Positions 1 to 10,667 of a stretch of 64,000 nucleotides of DNA are shown here, one piece after another. The position numbers were made by a program, and so were the translations under genes. Location: contig NW_006499973.1 of the NCBI RefSeq assembly GCF_000471905.2, forward strand, positions 1,086,586-1,150,585. The letters are read 5' to 3'. Positions within the stretch are counted from its first letter, which is position 1. Each line of letters begins with the position of its first letter. Origin of the DNA: Amborella trichopoda (lineage: Eukaryota; Streptophyta; Magnoliopsida; Amborellales; Amborellaceae). The notes under the pieces are model-generated. The model saw only the letters and a list, made by a program, of their open reading frames with translations. It did not search any database and was not told where the DNA came from.

Positions 1-540
1 TTGAGGATGACAGGTCACGACCTGAGTGTGGCCCCTCTAGGGATTGTGAAAAGACCCCAGTCAGTAGTGCTCAAGTTTGGCTTGTGCGCGATGCATTGTA
101 CTGAGCAGAGGTAGACATGCAACACTGGGTTGAGGTAGATGTGCGATGTTCAGCTTTAGAGAAGTGAGTGTCGTTAGGCCTCTGGTGAAGCGCGCGGTGA
201 TAAGTTGGACTAGGCGGACGACGCTAGCAAAGGAAGAGTGATACGCGATGTTAACCTCAAGAGCCGTGGATGGTGATAGAATCTGAAAGACGTGTGCCAT
301 GCCTTAGGGCATATTAGTTGAAGTAGGTTCTTATTTTTTATTAAAAAAATCCCTTCCCAAACTGTACAATCTTCTTCCGAAGCATACGGCTTCTAAGTCA
401 CATGCAATAGTAGCAGGAGGCATAGGCGGCAATCACCTGCATTGGGGCCTCGGGCTTGACCCAACCCAGCTTGGACCTGTCGCCATCTGAAGATGAGGAT
501 TGAGATGTCATTTCGAACTTGTCAGCTCACGGGACGCCAG
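1..540. other. Upstream region of PMD copy A; no gene seen
   Basis: No coding region is recognised here. Positions about 440-490 (a GGGCCTCGGGCTTGACCCA-type stretch) resemble the repeated block at 21200-21545 that precedes the second PMD-type promoter, so this is probably upstream promoter sequence of the same kind, present once here and as an array there. The reverse-strand reading frame over 61-300 has no recognisable features. Confidence 0.5.
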
Positions 541-600
541 TCTATAAAATGGGGTAAAACCCCTTTTTACTGTTTTACCTTCGGTAAAACAATGAAGAGA
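541..600 (+). promoter_or_regulatory. TATA promoter with twin hairpins, PMD copy A
   Basis: A TATAAAA box lies at 543-549. Right after it are two perfect inverted repeats: GGGGT/ACCCC around AAA at 551-563, and TGTTTTACC/GGTAAAACA around a TTC loop at 571-591. The same order (TATA, G/C-rich hairpin, TTTTACC hairpin, then a purine-rich AAAGAGAG tract) recurs at 21608-21670. The spacing fits a core promoter with the hairpins in the first transcribed bases. That it drives the PMD pseudogene downstream is inference from orientation and position. Confidence 0.6.
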
Positions 601-1719
601 GCTTTTAAAGAGAGGGAGGGAACCTCTGACAAGAGCTTTCGACCAAAACCAGAGTGTACGAGAAGTCTTGAGCGAACTTCAACAAGTCGCAAAGCTTTTG
701 AAGGGTGCTCGTGTTGTCTTGAGAGAGTGCCAAGGACTTTCAAAAGGGTCGCAGGGGCCTTCGAGAAGAAGAAGGGAGTTTTGTGTGGTTGCAGTGAGGT
801 CTGTCTAGGCCGCAATGGTTCTTCAGCAAGGGCCAAGAGAAGGAGGGAGTGCAGTGGCTCTGTGGGAGCCAATCTAGGGGACTCCGACATTTTTCTAGCG
901 ACTTTTAGTCACTGGAAGGGAAGAAGAAGGGATAGCAGGGGCTAATTGGGAATACAGTGACATTCCGGTGAGCTTGGGTGACCTTCATAGGCGAGAAGAA
1001 GGGAGACCGAGAGGTCACAAGGAGATTTTTGTGGGGATTCTAGGTGGTTTCCCGATAGCATTAGTTGTTGGCGAGGGAAGAATAGGGTCGGTAGAAGGTT
1101 CTTCCGACAAGTAAAAGAGTTTCCAGTGAAGGGAGGAGTGCGAAGAAGGGAGGAAGTCCGCGGCGTCGTAGGGGACTTTCTGTGGAGATTTTGATAGTTT
1201 CCATGCTGTTTGTATGGGTTTCTTGTGAGTTTCCCAGCAAGGGTTTCTTGTGAGTTTCCCGTCGTTGATCCATAGGCAACCAGTCGGCAATACGCCCTTA
1301 GAGTCAGCTCTGTGACTTAACGTTCAGAATGGAACAGCCTTATGCAGCCGGCGATAACCTTGCCTTCACGCACGATGGTACACTGCCCCTCAGCGACTTG
1401 GGCACGGCAGTGAAGCCTTTGCTCTAGTTTCATGGCTCAATCTTCGGGTGCTATTCCAGATGTGTAGAACCTCCCGAGATTAGGGTAAGTTGGGAATAAT
1501 GAATTCACCGGTGAAAGTGTGGTGAGGGGTGAGCCAATTTGGCTCACCGAGGCTTTGTGTGAACCAAGGTGGCCTTTGAGCATCACCTTTGTAAGTGACC
1601 CCGTCCACTTTGAAGCCAGGGAAGACAGCAACGAGAACGTAAGGATGTAAGAAAGGGTAGGCCTATTCCACTACTTGCACAGAAATATATCCTCGAGCGA
1701 GAACTTGCCTTCCCTAAGA
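592..1719 (+). other. Purine-rich leader between promoter and PMD copy A
   Basis: This stretch follows the promoter and is rich in GAAGAAGGGAG-like runs. A 150-codon frame at 493-945 begins upstream of the TATA box and has a low-complexity composition, so it is not called as a gene. Short direct repeats (TTTCTTGTGAGTTTCCC at about 1217 and 1243) are present. It is probably untranslated leader or degraded N-terminal coding sequence of the PMD gene. Confidence 0.35.
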
Positions 1720-4497
1720 AAGCGGATGGTGAAGACACCGAGCCTGAAGTGGTCTTCTGCTGGCCTCTGAGTGCAACTGGAGCACCACTACCTAAAAGGG
1801 TACTCTTCATGGACTACAAGAGTGCTGGGCTGATACAGAGCCCTTTTAAAGCCTGCATCCCTGCTAGCCACCATCCAGTGCTCAGTAGGCTATTATGACC
1901 GTTGCTCAAACACGGTCAATATGTTGTTGGAAACATGGAGCCATGCCAGCAATACATGGCTGCTTGATCACGGATAGGCAGTGATTTCGCTGCTAGGCCT
2001 GAACTTCATTGGAGGGCTCCCACTTATTGATGCTATGTACGACAAGTTCGTGCTCGCCGAACTCAGTCATTTTTGGAGGTCAACGGGTCGGGAAAGAAGA
2101 CCCACTAGTTGGACTTCCAGAGTTATTAGGAATTTACCAACTGCTCTGCTCGGGGACCAAGAAGAGACCCGTCACCTTCACCTAGTGGGTGGCATTCTTC
2201 TATGGAGACTGTATTGATGAGGTTGGTCAATGTCTGAGAAGAGGGGGGAAAGCGTCCATGAACGGAATCCCTCTAGTATTTGAATTGGACGGCAAAAACG
2301 ACCACGGCTTCCTAGCTACGTACCTGGTGCTCTTCCTGTTCAAGTTCACTCTCCCTGGAGGTGCAGACGTTATTCGTCCAGGCATGTTATATGTGGCCTA
2401 TGACATGGCGAGAGGGCGAGAGTATGCGCTCGCATAGCCGGTCCTATATAGCATCTACTTCAGCTTGGGAGTCGTGTCAAGGGGAAAATCCTATCAAGGA
2501 GATGAAGGAGGAATGGTATTGTGGATGGCGAGGCGTTCCCAGGGGATTTCAAGACGCCTTTCCCCATCCACTATATATATGGTTGGCTTGGAGCTTATTT
2601 CCCCAACACCTATATCAATAGGGTTTTGGAGAAAACGATGTGTCCATATCTTTTGAGGATTGCTGGAGAGAAGGCAATCTTCCATACCCCCGGCATGTAT
2701 GCAGCTTGTTTTCCAATTACCATATCCATATGAATCGGGTCGCCTTCCTGGTTGGAGGTCTTACAGATCGCACCTTCGTTGACAATTTGGGCTACAATTT
2801 GGACGGTGATGCCACCACTCATAAGAAGATCATGTTCATGTTGAGCGTCAAGGGTGGATTTCTACCTTACCGCGCCGTTCACAACACTAAGCTTGATGGT
2901 TACTTCCCTCATCGATTTGCTCGACAGCACGGGATAAACTAGGGATGCCATTCTCGGTATTCCTTGAGAAGCGGTACAACAAGGTCAACCGCAGAAAGAA
3001 GGACCAGCTGGGGCATCATCGTGAGACCTGGCTCCCCCAACATGTTTGCACGACTTGGGCCATGTGCTTGGAGTTCACCAAGATTAACAAGTAAGTGCTG
3101 CCCCATTTTGGTAGGACAGTGCGGGAGATGGAGGCCCACGAATGCTGGTGGTGGATACCAGTAAGGGGTATTGGGAAGTGAACCACCCCTGAAAAGGGGG
3201 AAAATAGCCATTAGAGCCAAGATACGCGGTAGAGGAGGACGGCAATGTTTCCTTCCTTAGGCGAGGTACTCACTTTGGACTTCCTTGAGATTGGCGTGAC
3301 ATTGGGAGGCCACGCCAGATTGTTGTGGACAAGTCTCTGCCTCGGCTACTCAATATGGAGAAGAACACAGATGGCATTTTTCGCAACCTCTTTGATCTTT
3401 TCCAATGGAAGGAGGGCCGCAAGATCACGGGGTATGAAAAACGTAGGGTTCAGGACTTGAACAAGCTGATAGGGAGCGGCACGCACAACAAACTTGTCGC
3501 TGACTCTTCTCGAAGGGGTGCAAGAGGAAGCGGGTTTCCCCGGCAGATCCTCGTGCACCAACTCGTCGTGCAGTATGGGCTCCAAAATGTAAGGGGCTTA
3601 AATGCTCAGTGGCTCAGAAGCCAGAAGATGGTTCTTCGTCGGCTGCTTCTTCGGAGTCCTATGTCTCCAGTGGTCTCTGATTCACCCTCTACTATAGAGG
3701 ATCCATCTTCTCTTTCACATGAGCCTTCCTCCAGCTCCTTAGAGGCTCCAACAGACACTTCATATTCCACTGTATCGATCGACATTGCTTCCGACCAGGA
3801 AGTGACATCTGATGGTCCAGTCCCGATGGAGATCAATGGGGCTGGCGAGGCAAGCCTTGAGGGTGTTGCTCAAGGTGAAGAAGTTGTTGTGGTCCAGGAA
3901 GCTGCTCCAACTTCTGAGGATGCAATCATGGAAGGGGCAACCCCAAGCTCTTCTTAGGAGAGAGGCCCTGTGGTGATAGAGGACGCTAGGGCCCCAGGTA
4001 TTGAGGAAGGGCTACCCAAGCAGCAGGAAGTTGCTGCCCCAAACGACATGGCTATAGAAGAGGTCAAAGAGCCGGGACATCTTCAAGGGGCTGTCCTCGA
4101 GGGCTCAGAGGTGGTACCCTTGGTTGTCGATGAGGAGGCCCTGTGGAAGAGCTTGTAGCTGAAGTGGGTGTAAGAGAGGGAGGCTACTTCTTCTCATAGG
4201 TCCGCACTTGCTGAAGAGGCCATAACGCGCCACAACAGGGTAATGACCCTGAAGGCGAAAATAGCTAGGTGGGCATAGGAACTTGAAAGACTGAAGAAGG
4301 AGACGATCGCCAAGGAGACTGAGGATAGAGAGCTGGGCCAAAAGCTGCTTAGCCTTGAGTACTCCTTGGGTAAAAATTTTTCCACGGAGAAGCATGAGAC
4401 CAGGCTGGTGGCCGAACTAAGAGCAGACATCGAGCAAGCGAAGGCATCGACCAAAGAGTGTAGGAGAAAGGTTAATGAGATAATTGACCACTTTTGA
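1720..4497 (+). pseudogene. Plant mobile domain (PMD) pseudogene, copy A
   Basis: The reading frame is broken across all three frames, but successive PMD landmarks occur in order. These are a YYDRCSNTV...LLETW block followed by LIGGLP-like GGLPLIDAMYDKF (about 1876-2060), FLATYLVLFLFKF with a following IRPGMLY (about 2310-2400), FPIHYIYGWLGAYF (about 2545-2605), and GFLPYR with PHRFARQ (about 2855-2935). A serine/glutamate-rich segment (3600-4150) and a charged coiled-coil tail (about 4160-4497) complete the protein. An in-frame TAG at 1975-1977 replaces a residue that is glutamate in copy B. The family comprises MAIL/MAIN-type nuclear proteins and TE-borne relatives. The 3' flank (4498-4600) resembles the one after copy B. 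It is clearly not functional. Whether it is an antisense passenger of element 1 or a host-derived copy is open; element 1's missing 3' end makes the former attractive. Confidence 0.8.
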
Positions 4498-4809
4498 CAA
4501 CATCAATTTCATTCCCTGTCTTTTTTTTTCTTGTAAAGATAAGAACGCTTGTAATGCCCCTTTGATTTATGAATGAAATAGCTCTTTTTTCTTATTGTGT
4601 GATGCATGTCTTCTTTCTTCTTCTCTGCTTCATTGTTTCTGTCCTTTCACCGTGTGAGGCAAAAAGGAATAATCCACTCCTTGCTTTGTCTTATGACAAC
4701 TAGCTGTGGCTTCTATGACCTCAAATGAAGGGACAGTTGCTTCCTGACCCCCTATTGTTTGATTGGACAGGAGCTCATAATTCATGGTTCTCAGCCTATT
4801 TACTGTAAA

Positions 4810-5500
4810 TACTCCAATCAGGGGGAGCATTGGCTTCTATTCAAGGTGCATTCCTCTTGAGCTCATCAAAAGACTTAGTCTCAGGGACGAACTCCTTTAA
4901 GTACTTTGAAGCGATGCGCATAACTTCCAACTGATTCTGGAGGTTGTGAACCTCACTTCTCAGCTCGAAAATTGAGTCTTGTTCTTGGGAGCTGGAGGGC
5001 TGACCCTTATCTGCCTGTCCTTTTCCTAGGGCATCTGAGAGGAGTAAGACCTTCTTTTGGCTACTGGTGATCTCTTTGCTCAAAGAGGATGGGATTTGAA
5101 GTATCTTCCTTTCTGCTTCTAGGAGAGCAATGGGAACATGCAGGACTTTTTGCTGATACAATGTGTAGGTGACTCTTGGTGCTGGAAGGTCTACCTTTAG
5201 GGCTTCCTTAGCCTCAAGGGCTGCTTCTGGCTCGTCATTTTGTTCTGGCGAATTAGAAGTGGAGGTAGAGGGGGAAGCTTCATCTTTAGGGGATGATACA
5301 ATGATCTCAGAGACGTGGCAAGGTATGCTTGGGTAATAGAAGTCAAGGGGAGGATCTTGCCTTGTCTTTCCTCCTCTTTGAACAAGTCTGTAATCCTCCG
5401 CCCAAGGTCTTTGACATCATCATGAGATGAGGGTCCTGCCTCTCTTACAGGCTTCCAATCATCATCCTTTGACCTTTCTGGTGCTAGAATGTCCATGAAA
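4810..5500 (-). pseudogene. Coiled-coil C-terminal segment downstream of protease
   Basis: Two overlapping frames joined by one frameshift run from the end of the protease region to about 4810. The first part (5496-5197) has a charged region (APERSKDDDWKPVREAG) and an acidic/proline-serine linker. The second (5161-4841) has heptad-like leucine spacing (LLEAERKILQIPSSL, FELRSEVHNLQNQLEVM) typical of a coiled coil. I do not recognise the family. It occupies the place where RT begins in elements B and F. It may be an acquired domain or the remnant of a connection region; function is unknown. Confidence 0.5.
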
Positions 5501-5509
5501 TAGTACTTG

Positions 5510-6255
5510 GCCTCAACATAGTGAGACTTGGCTATGGGGAACGGTCTCTTATCAACATAGACCGTGTACTATCACCCATCTTGACTGTACTTGGAGCATT
5601 GGTGGAGTGTGGAAGGAACCACCCCCAGATCATGAAGCTAAGGGCGGCCGAGCAGGACATTGTAAGATGTGTCGCTGTTGATTACATGAAACTGAGAGTA
5701 ATCATTCAAGTCACCGATCTTGAGGCAAAGACGGATTGTCCCAGCCAGTTTTTCTCCTGATTGGTTCAACCCATGCACAGTGATGTGGGGAGGAATGAGG
5801 TTTGCGGATCCTAATCCCAATCCGGTGAGGTTCCTTCTTGAGATAAGGTTGACTGCTCACCCTGCATCCAACATAATTCGATTAAAAGGGTAGGCATGTA
5901 ATTCACCAATCACGAAGAGGGGACGATTGTGAAATTTGCCTCCCAACTGAAGGTCATCTTTGAAAAAGGTGATTTCCAAACACCCACCCAAGATGGCTGG
6001 GTCCACCTCAATAGGCTCTACTTCAACCTCGTACACCTTCGGGTTAAAAAGGGCTTGAACCAGGGCCATACGATAGTCTCTAGATAACATAAGGGAGTCG
6101 TAGATACTTAGAAGGGCTGGAAGCTTTCTCAAATTCCCAACTACATCATATTTCATCTTATCCTCATCAGTCTTTTGCACTGCTGATCCTGTCACTGGTT
6201 TAGGTGGTAGGGTAGGTTTAGGAGCAGGTTTCGGTTGATTTTTGGTTTGTGACAC
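5510..6255 (-). pseudogene. Retropepsin-like aspartic protease of element 1
   Basis: The protease would release gag and pol products. The frame 6255-5857 carries a proline/lysine-rich linker, then EITFFKDDLQLGG and the active-site region NRIMLDAG, immediately followed by an in-frame stop at 5859-5857. The catalytic aspartate is kept, but the next residues are A-G. After the stop, the flap-to-C-terminal part (5820-5638) has HGLNQSGEKLAGTIRL and ends DTSYNVLLGRP, the usual retropepsin C-terminal signature of plant gypsy elements. Beyond it, HYVEAKYYFMD (about 5525-5490) is typical of the Tat post-protease segment. The stop right after the active site makes this copy inactive. Confidence 0.8.
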
Positions 6256-7239
6256 TGACTGACTTTGTTGTTCTGTCGGTGCAATCTGGGCTGATGGGGA
6301 AGTAATAGGGATTTGTATTAGAGATGTGGATGTTTGAGGTTAAGGCTTAGGGAAAAGTGAAGGATCAGGAAACTTGAGGACCTTGAGATTCTGAGGTGTG
6401 GGTTGTAGCTTCTTTCCAGATCTTAGGCTCATTTGCCCCGTGCTGGATGACGCTTCTGAGATCTGCACCATATGGGAGGTCTCCTTCGAATACGAGCTTG
6501 AAGATGGCTTGGTCCTGGCTTGGATTGTGAGGGCATTGGCAACAATTGAGAATCCAGCCGTCTGGGCCAGCATCTTTCTTAGGTGCCCCCGTTGTGACTT
6601 GCTGATGTTAATGCCTTTGAGTCCTCTGTTTTGAGCGTTGAAGTCTAGGCACTACTGAGCTGCACCTGTGAAAGAGATAAAGAAGTGAGAGGAGAAGAAG
6701 AAGAAGCAAAGTTAGAGTGTTCTGGGCAGCTTTTTATGTCGTCACTAGAAGAATTGGACGTATGCGGGGGTACTTTAGGTCTTGCCCCGACTCTGACTGT
6801 TGGGAGATGCTTTTATCATCGTCATTTGTATTAGACGATGGGATAAGTCGAGTTGCGCTTGAGATAAAGTCCTTTAAGGTCGATAGTGGAGGAAGGGGCT
6901 TGAGAAATTCTTCCTCGACCGGTAGCTAAGGAATTTGGTTCCTTCTGCGAGTTGACTTGTGTGCTCGTCTCCTTCTGGATCACTATGGAGGGGTTTGGTC
7001 CATCCTGTTTTGCTGATGAGTAACCTAGCTTGGCGGACTGCCTCTCTCTTCAGGGACTTGAGCCTGCTTTGCCCATAGTAGACTTCCCAAGGCCGAGAAG
7101 TCAAGGGTTCTGAAAGGTTTAAGGTATCCTTAAAGGGGACTTGTAATGGGATTTGCTCTTAGAAGGGAGTGACGGTTTGGAAGCATTCTTGGAGAACATT
7201 GCAAACAATGTGGCCTTTTTACACTTTCTCTACAACTAT
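6256..7239 (-). pseudogene. Gag-protease spacer of element 1
   Basis: This segment has no catalytic domain, but it is conserved among the elements. The frame 6573-6340 reads LRKMLAQTAGF...HMVQISEASSSTGQ and matches segments in element B (26960-26507) and element F (about 59090-59330). The frame 7104-6874 begins SRPWEVYYGQSRLKSLKREAVRQ; the same motif (Y-GQS/GRS-L-LK) appears in B at about 27540-27470 and in F at about 58480-58530. The region is interrupted by stops and frameshifts. It can be used to align the three polyproteins. Confidence 0.6.
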
Positions 7240-9060
7240 AGCTTCGAACCTAGAGCATTCCCTCAATTCATGGCCCCATACTTGGTGATATGAGCACCAG
7301 ATATTTTTCGTACCCTAAGAAAGATGCTTAGGCTGCCTGGCGGGCTTGGGAGTGATAAGACCATGTTGGAGCATCACCTCGAAGAGGTCCTGCAGAGGAT
7401 CTAGCGTACTTCCTTGGGCTTGTGTCAGGAGGTCTTCTTACACTAGTGGAGCAGGGACTTGAAGGTGATCTTCTGGGATACCATGGCCTTCTTGTTGCTG
7501 TAGCATCTTCTTTACCAAGAGCTTGTCGAAGCCTGTGCATTTGCTCAAGTCATAGCCTCATATGAGATGATACGAACACCCGAGGATCTCAGTTTCTGGA
7601 GGCAGGAACTTGGGTTGCCTTGTCGGCTTTGGCGTGATGAGACCTTCTTTGAGCATTACAGAGAATATTGCATGAAGGATGGTAGGTGCCTCATCATCCT
7701 CTTTGATTATCACTACATGGGAAGCCTCAATTGCCCCGATCGCTTTCTTTAGCTCTTTGAGGATTATCTGGCCCCTTGTTAATAAGGTCTTCGATAATAT
7801 CTTTGAGTGTGTAGCACTCTTGAGTGGGTTGGCCTACTCTCTTGTGAAAGGCGCAGTATTTCTCGTGTGTCTCATGTTGAGCCTACTCTAGGGATTTAGC
7901 CGTTGGCAAATGGATCATGTTCTGATCCAGTAGTAAGAAAGGTAGTGCAGGAACCCACTCCTTCTCGAAGGGGTACACCTTGATTTGATTTTTAGTGGCG
8001 GGACCTTATTATAGGCCTGTTATTGCTTGCCTCTAGCCTGAGGTGTGACTACCCCTTTAGAGAGGTCCAAGGTTTGAGGGGCGGTTTTCGTAGTGTCGAT
8101 CATGGTGACAACTGCACTAATCACCCCTTTTTGCTGGTTGCCCCGATTGCTAGAGCGAGAATTGCTATTGCCTTGGTCATTTCCTGAACTAGAGAGCTGC
8201 CGATGAGATCCACCATGGTACTGGGAAAGACCTTTTATACGAATTGCTTTAGAGATGAGTTCTGACATGGAGGTTGGATTAGAGGCATCACCATGCAGGG
8301 AGATCTCGGGCAGCCAATTTCGTATGCAAGTCTGTACTGCCTCTCTTTCAGTCATGGGAATTGCATGATAGGTTGCCAACTCTCTCCATCGAGCGGTGAA
8401 CTTATCCACTGGCTCACTAGGTTCTTGAATCAGAGTGAAGAGCTCGATGGTTTCAACAATTCTCAAGACTTTGTAGAAGCACTGGTAGAACAATTGCTCC
8501 ATTTCATGCCATGTGTGTGCCGAGCTTGGAGGCAGCCGAGCATACCACTGAAAGGTTGGCCCTTCAAGAGTCTCGACGAAGTGATGGAGGAGAAGTCGCC
8601 CATCAGCTGCCGTCTCTCAACAAGCTGCTTGAAAGCGAGTGATATGCTTGTGTGGAGATGTAGTATCATCGAATAGAGGGAGCTTCCCTTTGTGATAGTC
8701 TGGGCAAAATGACACCTGCCAATATACGAGGGGTACATATTTTGGTAAAGCGGTGCCCCTTGCATGCCCGTGACCTTACTCTTGAGACTGTGGGTCACCA
8801 TGGCATCTACATCAGTTAGTGAAACCATGTGGGGAGTTTGGCTGTCTTGAGAGGCCTGTGGGGGAGTTTTCTTGGGACCTGTGTCTTCAACAGACAGGGA
8901 GTTGGCCTCATGGAGAGAAGAGGAGGCAGGGGACCTGGAGGCTTCTAGGTGATCCATCTTTTCTAGAATGGAATGTATCATCACCTCAAACCTGTTCATC
9001 CACTTTTCTTGGGCGTCACCCGGCTCATTGATCACCATGATGCTAACCATTTCTTTTGGA
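7240..9060 (-). pseudogene. Gag of element 1 with three CHHC zinc knuckles
   Basis: Gag forms the virus-like particle. The N-terminal part (9050-8463) begins MVSIMVINEPGDAQEKWMNRFE. The retrotransposon gag core is at about 8760-8290, with MEQLFYQCFYKVL followed by VDKFTARWRELATYH and LPEISLHGDASNPTSMSELI. A serine/asparagine/glycine-rich stretch follows (about 8230-8150). Three C-x2-H-x4-H-x4-C-like knuckles come next: about 7850-7800 (H to Q at the third position), about 7595-7545 (stop inside, third position Y) and about 7290-7240 (intact, WCSYHQVWGHELREC). Frameshifts break the frame at several places. The homologous gag in F is the best-preserved copy in the window. Confidence 0.85.
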
Positions 9061-10645
9061 AGCTCAAGACCCGGTGGAGTAATGGACTATCGAGGTTGTC
9101 GAGTCGTATGTGCTCAGTCGGTCTGTAGGTTTAGTATGCCCCTACTAGACTCAAGTCTTGTACACTAATCGGGTGAGAACCAGTTCTTGACGGTCTTTGG
9201 ATCGTGACTTCTTGGCAGCCTGGTCTTTTCTTGTAGCGATAACCACTGAGCAATTTTCTTGGACTTCTAGCTCAGGTTTTCAAAGAGGGAAGAAGGGATT
9301 ATAAGGCAGGAGGTCATTGAGAATGGAGACCTCAACTTCTTTAGGGGCCTCTCTAGTCAGGAGCTACAGACGTCTCTTATGCTTGATTTTGAGGCTGCAA
9401 TGGGCTTCACTCCATAATTGATCCTGAGATTTGGACTGCCCCGTCTTTCTTGAGCACGCGAGGGCTGTGCCCATCAGCTGAAGCAGGGAATGAGGTCCCA
9501 GGATAGAGGGCAATCTGGGATGCTTCCTTGGAGGCTATAAACTTCTGTCCACCATCAGGTCTTTGCCCCGAGTTCCTTTGTTATGTTCGGGTGCATAGCT
9601 GACTTGAGGTGGCTGACTCAAGATGGTACTCTAAGGGAACACCTTTGAGCACCAGGTCTCGAGACGTTTGCCTGGTGAAGGAAGGGAGACAGAAGAAAGA
9701 ACCATTTTGTGATTCTGCCTGAGTCGGGATCGGGGAGGATCCTATGCAACTGGTGCATGTGCACCATTGGAGGCAGCCCTCCGGGTGACTTGAGGGTAAG
9801 CCTGGGCTCGGTCAGCTGGTTCAACCTTAGGAGGCCGAGACATACGAGCACGTGCCTTTGAGGGACTGAGCGGGAGCTTATCTCTCACAAGGTGAAGTCG
9901 TGTGTGCTAGAGGGAGGACAAAGTGGTCGACCCCCGCGTGCTCAAGGTGATGCAGAATTGACGCTGCCTCGAACTGTAGGAAGAAGATGCACGACCCGTG
10001 TAGGGTTCATCCCGAGAAGGCGTAGCCTTGGATGCGAGCTCGAAGCAGCATGAAAGTTGCCCTGAGGTGTACCTCGAGTGGATAGACCTTGAGCCTTTAA
10101 GTGTGTGAGAGAGATGAAAGCCTCAGTATCTCCACCTCGATATGTTAAGTCTCTAATCATAGAGACCCATGATGGTGCAGAAATGTCGAGGGTGGCCTTA
10201 CAGCGACCCACATGAGCAAAGGAAATTTGCTTGCCTTCTGCAAAAAGGGATTGGGCAGCCTTCCAATGTACTTCGACAATGCGACCGACAAGTGACTTGT
10301 CGATGACAGGGTGCATGCTGTGAGTGGCAATAGACGTGCTACTAATGCAGGGCGCCTTGGTGGAGGGTCCACCAAGACTAAAAAGTGGGGAGTTAGGAAC
10401 CTTCAAGTCCCTTCTCGCGCCAACCTAGGAAAGAACCTAGGAGCAGGATTGTGATTCCTGAATCAAGAGGAGTGTGGGGAACGAAGCTTGAGAATCTCTC
10501 TTCCTTAGGATGGTCACGAATGCAAGGATAAGAAAGTTCCCGACTCTGATGAGCGGGTTGAAAAACCCAGATGCCATGGAGTGTAATACAAAAAATAAAA
10601 GGTGATACCTGATCAAGCAAGAGTGAACCGATAAAGGGGTAATAA
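9061..10645 (-). pseudogene. Leader ORF (PBS-to-gag region) of element 1
   Basis: Between the PBS and gag lies a coding-like region. The frame 10406-9942 carries GGPSTKAPCISSTS, SMHPVIDKSLVGRIVEV and GKQISFAHVG. The same segments occur, in the same order, in the leaders of B (40448-40119), D (32400-32600), E (51909-52115) and F (about 55430-55600), although the DNA has diverged. Extra ORFs before gag are known from Ogre/Tat elements. No enzyme domain is recognised; it may be an N-terminal gag extension or a separate protein. Confidence 0.6.
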
Positions 10646-10665
10646 GTCCCCAGTGGAGTCGTCAA
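10646..10665 (-). other. Primer-binding site of element 1
   Basis: On the minus strand, two bases after the LTR end, is TTGACGACTCCACTGGGGAC. The same TTGGTGACTCCACT-like sequence follows every LTR 3' end in the window. Ogre-type elements are reported to use tRNA-Arg; I could not verify the tRNA match here. Confidence 0.75.
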
Positions 10666-10667
10666 AC

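Noticed and set aside
493..945. 150-codon open frame overlapping the promoter
   Set aside because: It begins upstream of the TATA box, has low-complexity Arg/Ser/Lys-rich composition and no recognisable domain; an overlapping minus frame is equally open.
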